This document shows positions 11,504 to 24,100 of a stretch of 64,000 bases of DNA, one piece after another. Position numbers and translations under genes: made by a program. The notes below the pieces were generated by a model that had not been told where the DNA came from, did no database searches, and was given only the letters and a program-made list of their open reading frames with translations. The first letter of the stretch is position 1. Each line of letters begins with the position of its first letter. The stretch comes from Bombus terrestris (taxonomy: Eukaryota > Arthropoda > Insecta > Hymenoptera > Apidae), in NCBI RefSeq assembly GCF_910591885.1, contig NC_063286.1:3968001-4032000 (forward strand), read 5' to 3'.

Positions 11504-11854
11504 TTTTGTATAAGTAAATATTTTATCTTATGTTTCATTTCTTGAGCCCTCCTTTATATATAAAAAATATCTTCCCTGGCTTTTCAGCTTTGTACAAGAT
11601 TTCATTTGAAAATTATACTCTAATATTTTAATATATTTTCTCATTGTCTTATCTCAAAGCATTATAGTAGTATTTATACGAGCTTCTCGTTACTAACTAC
11701 TTACTTTCGTATAGATTATTTTACGAGTTTACAAGATTCTTTAAATCGGTATTATTAATACTCTTGATTTATATCAGAAAACTGAGTTGGTCGTATTACA
11801 GGGCATAATCCTATATTATTTAATATATGCATGCTCTTTAAAAGCTGCATATTA

Positions 11855-11910
11855 TATGTGTGCGTGCGGGCGTGTGTGTGCATGCGCACGCACGTGTGTA
11901 TGTGAATGCG
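11855..11910 (+). repeat. Alternating GT/GC purine-pyrimidine tract
   Basis: A mixed TG, CG and CA dinucleotide tract with near-palindromic organisation around GTGCATGCGCAC. Alternating purine/pyrimidine DNA of this kind can adopt the Z form. It lies in the presumed 3' UTR of GABP-beta. Confidence 0.7.
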
Positions 11911-14558
11911 TGATTAAGTCTGATTTATACAGTACACAAATGTTTTTTAAAAATAAATGTAAATATATACAAAGCATCAATTTGCTTTCCACATAATATC
12001 TTGCAATTGCTTATAATCTCTTTCATAATATAATATTACTACCTCCAAAATATTTTTTTACATTAAATTATACATTCATCACACTAATAAAATAAACACA
12101 TTATTTATTGTTTTAGCTACATTTATTACAAATTACTATCAGTAAACAGTATTTTCTTCATTCTCGAGATTATATCATTTTCCCACTAAACACGCGTTTC
12201 TAGGCAATTTTAAGAAAATAGCATAAAAATAAATAATGCTACAATAAAATACGTTTTTAAATTATACATGATCTATTTTATATATAGTGAATTTTTATAT
12301 ATATTTTAAGCTCACATAATAATTATGGAACTATTCTATAATGTCGTTAAATAATTATAACTATATAAAAAATAAAACAAATAGAAGATTTCTATCAAAA
12401 TAAAAAGTTTTATGAACAAAATTTGAAATAATAAATATTACCTATCTCTTTATATTTTCTAAAACAAAAATGCTATAAATGTTTAGCAGACATCGTATAT
12501 ATCACTTACATATATATATATAAATCAGAGGAACATAATGATTCAAAATTGTAATACATTGTATTGATTAATTATAATTAATTTTCAATCAGTAAAAACG
12601 ATATTTTTTATGGACAGTTTATCGAAAGCATAAAATGTGGAAAGCAAATATAAATATAAAATAGAGTTTGATTAACAAATGTATTTACATATTATTTCGA
12701 TAACTACTGTTATCGTTCTGTATATTTTCGTACAAATAAGATTTCATTTCAAGTATTTTATCAGTAATTTCCAATTAAAACATAATTCAAAATTATGAAT
12801 GGTTACTTTGTTTATTTAACAGTCTATATGGTGCTATGTATTCGAGTGAAATCCTAAATAATTGAAACTTCTAGCTTAAGAACGACAAATAGAAAAATGT
12901 ACAGCAGACAAAAAGAAAGTAGTCCACTCAGGTACAAATGACGAAATGTAGAATGTATCAAAAAGAATTAACAAGTGTCAAATATTATTGAATCCAACAA
13001 ATTACATAATATTATGATTTTTTAATATATGTTGTAAATATGAACGTTTATATAATACAATAATGATAATAGAAGTTGTTGATGCAAAGTTGTAAACTTT
13101 CACTCGAAAATAAACATTTTATATTTCACGAATTATTCATATTGTTATGCTATTCAATACCGAATAGATATAGTAAAAATAGTTTTATAAAACGTGATTC
13201 AATTTTTTTAACGATTCAATAAACATGGTTTATAAACATAGACATATATATAATATATACCGAATAATTATTCAAGATATATTATACCATGCTTGTACGA
13301 ATTTGATACAATTAAATTATATAAAATACAAAATGCACGTGACAACTTTGCAAAATTGTTAATCGAAGTTTTATATTTTCACAAAATAAGCATATAATCG
13401 ATAATCTTGTGAAAATGTCTCCCGCGCTATCGATTTGAAAGTACTCGTGGCAGCACCGTCTACCACAAAGTTTCATATTTTAAAAACTTTGTTTATCGAT
13501 CTGTTCAATGGATTTCCGTTTCACCTCCTGTTGAAAGGAACGAAACTATTGTTCGGAAATATTCTTTCATCTACAATTGGAAAAATATAATTTAAAAATA
13601 GTTGTTACGACTAAAAGGAAATTTTTACCATTTACTTGTAACATAATGGTGTCGACAAGGAGTCTTGTCTCTACGCTGCATATAGGTATACATCGCTCGT
13701 GTTTCTGACTCTCGCGATCGATCGCAGCAGTCGCACAATCTCAGCCTGCTATGAAACGTCGGCGTGTTTACTGTGTTTGATGTATAGCACCATAGAGTAT
13801 AAGGCCATGTAAAAATTACAATAAACGGTGTGGCAGAATCTAAATGGAGTAGAGTACACATGTCGTGTGCAATTCGTTAAGAATCGGATTTGTTTTGATA
13901 ATTCGTTAAATCCGCGAGTGTCCACAAGAGGAACGTAATAGGTAGAAAACAATAATTCTATTTCCTCTGGTTAGTCCTGATTAATCGAATCGTTACTCCC
14001 GCTGTTCGAAATTATACGAAACTACGCAGAACTACGTCATTGAGCGACAGCGTCGGTCGGGGAAACCTTGAAATGTGCGTTTGACGTTCTACTGTAAACT
14101 TTTCGCGCTCTTTCAATATAATCGAATTTCAATGGTACCACCGAACAAATGGACTGTATAAATAGATAACTTATGCTTATTGGAACGGTAATCCGATACT
14201 AGATGACACGACAAGTAAATCTAATAAAGATAGAATATAAAAAAGTATGGATAAAGGATATAATTTCGTAGATATGGCTTAAAGCTTAGCAGGTACTCGA
14301 GTACCGCGCCATACGCAGGTTGAGAACCCTCCAAATGTTTCGTAGCCCGGACCTGAAGGCGATGTCCAGTGCGCCGTGGTGCAAGGAAGGGGGCTGTTTT
14401 CATTGTCATTGTGGTGGTTATTATTTCTGCGCTGCTAATATACCCTGTGATTCGACAGTAACAATTCTCGCTGATAGAACAGCGAGGTACGAATAACGTT
14501 CGTCCAGGAAAGGCGATACCCCCACGATTACGTGCATCGTTATTATTGCGCCCGAAGG

Positions 14559-14588
14559 TGCGCGCGCGCGCGCGCGCGTGCACACATT
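14559..14588 (+). repeat. (CG)n tract in the RSF1 upstream region
   Basis: About ten CG dinucleotides in a row flanked by GTG and GTGCACACA. It is Z-DNA-prone and sits about 540 bp upstream of the RSF1 start codon, in a CpG-rich region. Confidence 0.85.
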
Positions 14589-15126
14589 ACACATCTTGTA
14601 TATACTCGGGAGACGCAACGATCTTCTTACTTGTATGTATGAGTGTGTTTGTGGTAAGCATCGTGATATGTGGAAAAGTGTAAAGTGAACGAAGAAGAGA
14701 AGGCGCGTGAGAAAGTATTCGTTTTCTTGAATGTCTGAACGATACGAAAATAGAGTGGGAGTTTAAGACAACAATACAAGTACGTGCGCGTGTGTTTTTT
14801 CTCGCTTCTGTCCTTTACGTTTTCATTTGTCTCTGTTGGACGCGCGTGTTCGTTTGTGGTTTTGATGCGGGTGTGAGTAGAGCAGGTAGAGAACAATCAA
14901 GGTAACGAAAGCAACGAAGCGGGAAGCGGTGTTCGAACGTTCTAAAACATTGATTTTCTGTCGTTTTTCTTTTTTTTAACTACGTTAACAGGTTTTTTTT
15001 ATAAACGTGCTGTGAAACAGCAGTGACGATCGAAAGTAATTTGACGAAAATGCGATACGAGTTGTTAGGTCGCCTAGCGTAGTATATCGCCTAGCGGCGA
15101 CGGGCCCAGAGAGAAGCGGCGGAAAA

Positions 15127-18100
15127 ATGGCGTCCGATAACGAAGCCTCTTGCGCGAGTGACCCAAATTTCGCGGTGATTTGTTCGTTTCTCGAGTGCTT
15201 CGGCAAGTCCTGTGGTATCATTTATCCTGATATTGCGCGCCTTCAAGAGATGCTTGAAAACACACAGGAGGGTGAGTAACACCTGCATGCATACGTGTAT
15301 GTGCAGAAAAGAGAGAGAGAATGATTGACCCGCCCCCGCGGGGCCAAAAGTCTCGCGTGTGCTATTAGTTATCTTTCGCGATTTCGCGTTTTCTGCTCAA
15401 ATTTTATGCTATTCCGTATTTTTTTATAATTCCAATATTACTTTCAAATAATTATTTTATACTGAACAACCACGAGCATTAAATTTATAGTTGTTTTCAT
15501 CCCCTTTTTTTCATCGGAATTCTACACATCATTCTTAAAGATCTTTGTCTTCTTATTTGTTTACTTTGTGTAGCAACAATTAACAATAAGAGAATTTACT
15601 AATTAATTAGTAATATGTGATTGATAATTATTTGTATCAAATTCATCATTTCATTTAAATAATGCTATTATTGACAGTTTAGTTCAATTTACTATCTACT
15701 GTTGTTATTTTCTCATGTGCTGCCACCTCCCTTGTTGTCAACCTCAGTTACACGTGATTACGAGTTATGAATCGTGTGTCAAATTAATGATTTGAAAATA
15801 CACATTTTAATGACTCTAATACTATATGATAAAAATGATTTATGAATTACTGTTAGCCTCTTATTGACTATGCATTTGTAAATAAAAATTTTAGGTTACT
15901 ACATACAATTTTGTAATTTTATAATAATATATCTCTAATGAAAATATTTCAAAGATATTTCTTAATTTTATTTGTGCTAAAATATAAATATTTAATACTT
16001 TCTATACATGCTTTTATTTCTATTTACAATCAGTCGTTTTTTTTTTAGTACCACAACAGTTGATAGATCTCCACATCAAATTATTAAGAAAAACACGTAA
16101 AACAGTATCACCAGAAAAATGGGAACGTGCATTGGTTAAATTCTGTCATACATATTCTAATCAAGATGGATGGGAACTTGAACGTTTTGGTTACAAAAAA
16201 GCCCGTATTGCTGTTAAACTACGACTACTTAAAGTATAAATATAATTATTCTATTATATATTGTAAAATGTCAGATAAAGAATGCTTATGTTCATGTTTC
16301 CAATTTTATATTTGTATGATCATATATGCTAATTTTCTTTACATAAGTTTTTTCATTGCAGGTTCTTTTAGAAACACAGTTTGACCTAAATCAAAAGTTT
16401 AAAAATGAAGTAAATAAATTAGCAGCTAAGGAATTACGGGTAGAACCTTTAGGAAGAGATAAATCTGGTTTAGCTTATTGGTGTCAACTTGATGAAGAGT
16501 GCAATATAAGGGTTTATAAAGAAGATATAGATGAAGAAAATTGGGAACTTGTAGCTAAGTATGTGTTCAATATAAATGTGAATTTCTTTTTATTTACATT
16601 TTAAATTCTTATTTTAAAGTCTTTAAATATATTGTTAGGGATCGAGAAGGAGTAGTTAATCTTATAAATACCTTATCAAATGGAGAAATTGGAGCTATTC
16701 CAATTAATGAAGATAGTAATAGTTTAGAGATTTCTGAGAAACCTATTATTGATACGGGACAAATAACTACATCACCAAGTTTGGAGGATGAAGTTGTACA
16801 GGAAAATGGCATTCACATGGAAGGATCTGATGAAAAAGAATTAGATAAGAGTGGAGGTGAAGATTTTGAGGATGAAAGAGAACAAGATGACATTAATGAG
16901 GTTGGTAATGCTGAGGAAGACATGGATGGTGAAGATGAATTGACAAATGATGAAAGTTCTAAACAAAATACAGAGGAAGATGATTCTCAGCAGACAATAC
17001 AAAATGAGATGGTAGAATCAAATCCTGTTGAAACACCCCCTTTATTATCATCATGCCCCCTTAAAATATTAAATGCTAAGGTTGATACATTATCAGAAAA
17101 AGAAACAGTTTCATCACAAGAGAAAGAAATAAGCACTATTCAAAAAACGATGGTTACTACTATTGTATCTAATGATACTAAACCTGTAGAAACATACAAA
17201 TCTGAAGAGCATACAATAATGAGTAATTCAAAAATTGATTCTGAAGAATCAGTGCCTCTTAAATCAATTGAAACACCTGTTATTACATCTCCTCTTAAGT
17301 TAGTAAATGTTTCCGAAATGAAACAAATACACGAAGAAAAAGTAATTACTGGAATAACACATACATTGAATATAACAAAGAAATATGAAGATTCAGCAGA
17401 TCAAGTTATGAAATCACTAGACAAGTTATCTAATAAAAATAGTTTTCTTTTTACTTCTGCTGACATGCCAACAACTCATAATAAATTGTCTGTGAAGCCA
17501 ATAGATCAACTGGCTGCGAACCTTGTGAGGATGCAATCTGAAAAACTTGAAAAGCCAAGTGGAGCAAAATCATTAGAGAAAATTGCTGAAAACCTAGCAC
17601 GATCGGGAAGTATTGTGGGAAATATAATAAATGGAGATGATGATAGAATACCACAAGATTTTTGTGCAAGAAGTCAGATAGATAAAGTGAATTCGCTTAG
17701 AGAACATAGAGGTATGGATTTGTCGACATCACCAAGAGGATGGGAGAACACGAACGAGCAAAACAGGCCAATGGATTTCTCTGGAATCGATTTATCTAGT
17801 CGAAAATTTAACAAAACTATCGATTTACCTTCTGCCGGATATAGGGCGCAAGATTTTCAACATAGAGAAATGGACCTCAGTACGAAGAAGATAAACAAAC
17901 CGGAAGTTACAAATTTACCGTATGATGCTCGGGCTGTGATGATGCGTAATCATAGCATGGTAGCAGATTTAAGTAAACGACAAATGTCATTTCCTGGTTA
18001 CGATATGTCTCCTGCTTCATATCATAATGCTTCGAGAATATCTAATAAAGAAGATCACAGATTACCAAATTATACCATACTTCCAGATCCGAGTAAAATT

Positions 18101-21100
18101 ACGGCTCTAAGAATGAATCCTACACCGGTAAAACGTCCATTGGAAGGAGATGATATGCAACAAGACATATTAAAGAGAATAAGAGCAGATGTAATACCAA
18201 TTAGAAGTTCCATAGATAAGAGATCAATAATGAGTAGTAATTGGAGAGATGAAGTTGGTGAATCCATTGAGGAACCAATGATAATGATTCAAGGTGAAGG
18301 ATCTGGTAGTGATTGTGATGCAGTTAATCCTGCTCTTGGAGAAGCTGTAGAAGAGCCCATAATTTTTTTTTATGGGGAAGGATCTGGCGAAGAGTGTCAG
18401 ACAGGTAATCCTGGTGAGGATGCATCAACTGACAATAAAGAAAGCAACGAATCAAAAAACGAAGCTGATTCTGCTACTTCTTCTCTATTGCCGAGTAAAA
18501 ATTTAGGCGAAGATAGCCTTATACACGAAGTGTCTACTGGATCTCTAATAACAAGTAAAAATGCCATAAAATTAAACAGAAATTATCCGCAATCGAGTAT
18601 TAATGTAAGAAGTAATCGGCAAACTGTAGGTTCAACACAAGAAAAGTCCAAGTTCAAACCATCATTGGGCATTCAAATAATACCAAAAAATTCGAATAGT
18701 TCTGTAAAAAGGATATCGAGATGGGATGTTGGAAAACCAGAAGAAAAACCAGAATGTGACAGTAGTATCATATCAAATGAAGAAGACATATCACAGAAAA
18801 GAAATGAAATTGAATGTGAAAATTCTTCTAATAAAAATCAAGATGTTAAGATAGATGGAAATTCTGTAAGTAATGAAAATTCAACTTCACAAAAAAGAAA
18901 TGTAGAAGCCGAAAATTCACAGAACACAGAAGGAAATTCCTTGAGGCAAAAACTAAGTCCTGTTTCTCAAGATTCTATGCAGTGTGATTCGTCTATTTCC
19001 TTATGTCAAGCAGATACGTCAGAAACGCTTGAATTTTATCCAGAAATTACACCCACAACTCAGTCAGTAAGTAATAAAGATGCTGCTGAGAATGTTTGTG
19101 ATTCCGACAGTATAACTTCACACGAGACGAATACTGCAGAAAAAGTAGATAATGAATGCAAACCAGCATCTGCATCACCACCAAGATTTTTTTTTGGTCC
19201 TAATTGTATTTCATACACTTCCAGAGCAGAAGTATTTGAGTCACCATCTGATCATACAGTTTCAACAACCATAGAATCTAAATCTGATACACTGCAATAT
19301 GAATGTGTTTCTTCCTCCAAACCAGCGGAAGATATAATTACTTCTTATACGTCAGACGATTTTGGCGTAACTCAAATGAATAATAACTCGTTAAAAATAA
19401 ATTCGTATGCACCTACAAGTAATAGTCCACTTCGTGAAGATGATAATAAGAATAAAATAGAAAAGGTTGGAGAATCAACTAATATATGGGAAGAAACAGT
19501 TCCTTTGAAATATTCTATAGATGGAGGACGTTGTGCAATACAAAAGACAGAAATAGATTTGTCTAGTTCTGAATCAAAAGAAGAAAATTTTAAATCTATT
19601 GTACAGGATTCTATTACTAGCAGTGAAAATACAAAAAACGAGTATACAAAATCTGAAGAAACAGAAATATCAGGCATAATTTCACAACCTCACAGTACGA
19701 ATGATACAAATATGCAAGATGCAAATATAAAGCTTGAGAACGCAATTGTAACACCATCTACAGTACAGTTCGACTCAGATATTGAATCTATGCAATTGGA
19801 GATATCAACAGCAGAAAATAATGCATTAGAAGAACAAGCAAGAAGTCAGAATAAAATATCAGATTTACAAAATGACACTGATGAAACTGTAAAAACTCCA
19901 ATTCTTTGTTCTAAAGGTGAAGCTGATTGCAAATCATCTGATATATCAACACTTAAAAAAAGTGAGTTAGAAACAGATACAACATTTGTTAATAATTCAT
20001 GTTCATCTTTTGCTCAAAATTCAGAATTAGGTTGTACAAGTAAGGAAGAATTTTCCACTTATCAAGAAGTAGATAGTTTAGCAGAAAAAGAAATGGAACA
20101 TGTATCTGAGAAAGAATTTGACTTATCTGTTGAAAGTTCTAAACAAAATGATAAAAATGATAATATCCCAGAATTTCATAATCAAGAAAAGCAATTAATA
20201 AACCCTGATAATGAGAACATGAAAATTTTGACTGATTCTGACGTACATTTGGCACATAATTGCATTAAAAATAGTAAAAAGATAGAAATTTCAGAACAAA
20301 ACGAAATTTCAGTTAATTCATTTATCAAAAATTCTGTGCCTGTTAATACCAAATTAGATTTAACAGACAATTTTACTGTTACTAGTTCGGAATTAATTGA
20401 ACAATGTAACAAAGATTCGCTAGTTCCTACAATAAGTAGCTCAGATGGTAGTTGCACTCACAAGACTTCGATTCACGAAAGCGCTAAAGTGCATTCAGAC
20501 TCCGAGAAATTTTCCTTTAAAGATGAATGTTCTATTTACAATGTATTAGCAGAGACAGTACCTGACACAAATAATTTTAAACCATCTAAATCTGATACAG
20601 TTGAAGCTGAAGGAGAAATGATTGTATCTAATATAGTTGACATTGAAACATTAGAAAATCGAAGTTCCTGTGTTGATCAAGATTCAAATAAAGATATGAC
20701 TATTAATGATAAATTGTCAAAGTCTGATAATGAACTTTTTAAACTAAATGAAGAAAAAGAATGTTTTGATGACAACTTATCATATGGAGATACACGTAGT
20801 ATTTCGTTGGAACTATGTTCATCTTCTGATGAAACAAATAAATTTGGTACTGTTGTTGAAAGGGAAAAAATAGAAGACGTCAATGATATAGACATTCAGC
20901 AAAAATCTGATAGCATGATAGAGCCTATAATTTCAGAAGATGAAAAGATGATTGAACAGGATGAAAAAAGTAATATGAATCAATGTGATTATATTATAAA
21001 ACATATTGAAGACAGTAGTGTAAAAAATGAAGAGTTAAATTCTACAAATAATACTGTAGAAAATGCAAATAATACTCAGCAAGAATATATTACTGAAAAA

Positions 21101-24100
21101 TCAAAGACAGACGAACCAAAATTGAATCAAATAGACATAAATCCTGTGAATTTGCAAGAACCAGACAAAATGAAACAGTCTTTAGTCGCAAATTATGAGA
21201 GCAGTGATTCCAATGATGACAGTAATAATGCTTTTGAGAGTCCTCAAAGAGAAACAATTGAAAATAAAAATAACTTGTTTACAGATTTAGAAAAAGAAAC
21301 AATGATTAGTAATGAACAAAAAATAAAACAAACAGTTCAAAAATTAATTACAAAGGATGAAGAATTGTCTGAAGAATTACAGAATGCAGTTACTAATAAA
21401 AAAGGAAGAGAATTAGTATCAGAAAATACTTTAAAAAAAATGGAAAACGAAGAAGCTGAATATAAAGAGATGAAGATAACTAACAAAGAAATAATTGAAG
21501 AAGAATATAACTGCATTGTTAGTCAATTTCATTTAAATGAAAAATTAATTATAAATGAGAAAAAAGATATTAATATTTCAGAAAGTAATAGTGCAGAATT
21601 AATAAAAGCGGAGGTTTCACCAATCGTTTCTGAAACTGAGCTAGTGAATAAAGAAAATATAAATTCAGCATTAACTAAAACAAACAATGTAATAGGCGAA
21701 ATAAGTGAAAATGATGGTTTAGTTCAAGTTTCAGACAAAATCATGAATACGATTTCTGAAGGAAGAAATGATTCTGAAACAATAAATTCTATAAACATAA
21801 TTAAAACTCAAAAACAAACAAATGAAGACACTGAATTTAATGATGTTGAGAAAGAAATATCATGTGAGGGCTTGAAAGAGCAATGTGTAAAACCTATGGA
21901 AGAAAAATTAATAACGAGTTTTGATAATGATATGAAATTTATTAAAAATAAAGAAGTTGAACATGTTACAGAAGAATTTTCAATCATAGAATCATATAAT
22001 AAATTGACAGAATTTTCAGGATTTAGTAATAAAGACAATAAATTTGCTACACATTTACATGATGAAGGAGATTTCAATAAAGATATGTCTGAAAATAATA
22101 TAACCATTCATTCTGTACAAAATATTTTACCACTTGATAAATTTGACAATATATCCTCAGGTATAGATAAATCAGAAATATATGAAAATAATATTTCAAC
22201 TATACCAGAAGATTTTAAATCTACGGATAACCTACAATTTGTAAATTTTATATCTGAAAAATCAGAGAATTTGAGTGTTACAGATAACCATGAGAAGCAT
22301 AACGAATCATTTCATGTTATAAATAGAAGTACAGAATCCCTTCCTGAAAATACTGTCTCTAGTTTAAATGATAAATCAGCAGTTTTTAATACCCAAGAAA
22401 CTACATCAGAATCAGCGACAATCATAAACGATGTTAAGAAGGCAACTAGTAAGAGATTGAGCGATGTTTCTGATATTCAAGATGTTCCTCCATTAAAATC
22501 TAAATCTCCATATATAGAATCCAATGAACAAATATTAGAAGACTTAACAAATTCTAAAGTACAATTGGGTCAAAATTTGGATAATTTTAAACAAGTAGAA
22601 ATTGATGAAAATAAAATAAGTGGGGATATAGTATCTAATAGTACCACAAAACATTTAACAAAACATGAATACAGCACAATATCTAATACAGCGGACATCG
22701 TGTTGAACAAAGTTGCGCAGGAACATAACGACGAAAATGACGAGAAAAAAGGGAGCTCAGAAATTCAAAGTATCGAAGTGAAAACAGTCTCTGTATCATC
22801 TGACGATTCAATGGAAGTAGACAATGAAAATTTATTCAGTACAGTTCCCGTGGAAATGGATCCTTTAGCATGTACTGACGATGATACTTTTAAAAAATTA
22901 GACGATAATGAGCAGAGTGATATCTCTGCTCCAAAAATAGGCTTACGGGTTAAACACGTATCTGAACTCGTTTATGATGGATGGAAACTGGATTCCACTG
23001 AATCACCAAGAGTATCTCGTAAGCGACGTAATAGTTCCCATGAATCAAATTCTGAAGATATAATTGCAAAACAAAATGATGAAGAAATAATAGGAGGCAA
23101 AAGAATAAAATTACATGCGAAACGAATACCTGATAAGCAATTGCGAAAGTCTGTGGAGGAAAATCGCGTTGTAACAATAAGTTCAGAAGACGAGGCTGCA
23201 AAATGTAGTCCTGAAAAGTCAGAAGATCAAGAAGTTAAGGATGTCAGCGATGATCAAAGTACTACTCATTCGGTTGCAATTGGAAGGAAAACAAGAGGAC
23301 GTCCTAGAGGAAGACGAAGGCGTTATAGAGGAAGTGGACGTTCAACTCGACCAAAACATTCTGAATTTCAGAGTATTCAAACTTCTGAGGTATCATCTGA
23401 GATCCATCTTGATGAAACACCAAGCAATAACGATTCTTTAAATATGACACCAATTTCACAGAAAAAACGAAAGAAAAGTAAGTTTTTATTTCCCCTTTTA
23501 TATGTTTATATATTTCGCAGATAACATACAATTTACTATCTAGAAAAATATTGTTCATAGGAAAAATGGTATTGGGCCTAGAGGTAGGTAGAGATATTGT
23601 TCCTGAAACACAAACAGGATTAACTCAAGATGAAACACCTGTAAGGCAGTCTAGAAGAATAGCACAATTAAAAATTAAAGAAGAAGCAGATAGACGAAGG
23701 ATTGAGGAAGAGACTTCAAATGAAAGAAAAGACAAAAAAGATTCAGTGGAAAGAAAGAAGCGGAAGAAATCAAAGGTATATTTTTTTATTTTGCTTAATT
23801 GTACATTTGATATTAACATATTATATAATTATCGTAATTTTAGCCTGAAAGCGAAGAGGAAATCGCAATAAAAGAAATAGAGAAAGAAAAGAAATCTAAA
23901 AAGAAACGTAGAAAAAGGAAAAAGAAGAAAATGTCTGCTAAATTTAATGAAGCAAATCCATGGCAGAGTTCTTCAGGTTCTAGTAGTGATGATGAAAATG
24001 AGAATGATGAAGAAGAGGATGAAGAAGACGAAATAGAAAGTGAAGGATCTCTGCTTTTTAAAAGCGATCATGAGTTTTCGCCCGAAAGTGATCTTGAAAA

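Larger units (their letters stand above)
11504..15126. other. GABP-beta 3' UTR, then the CpG-rich 5' region of RSF1
   Basis: The left part is AT-rich 3' UTR and spacer, with an AATAAA at 11952-11957 and an alternating purine/pyrimidine tract at 11855-11910. From about 13,400 the sequence becomes GC- and CpG-rich, with a perfect palindrome at 14292-14305 and a (CG)n tract at 14559-14582. This is consistent with the promoter and 5' UTR of RSF1. Several minus-strand open frames here (13625-14896) look like by-products of the raised GC content. No gene is recognised. Confidence 0.55.

Noticed and set aside
13625..14896. Several minus-strand open frames of 65-120 codons upstream of RSF1
   Set aside because: They arise in the GC-rich stretch where stops are rarer. 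No conserved motif was seen, and some are built on microsatellite (ARARAR).
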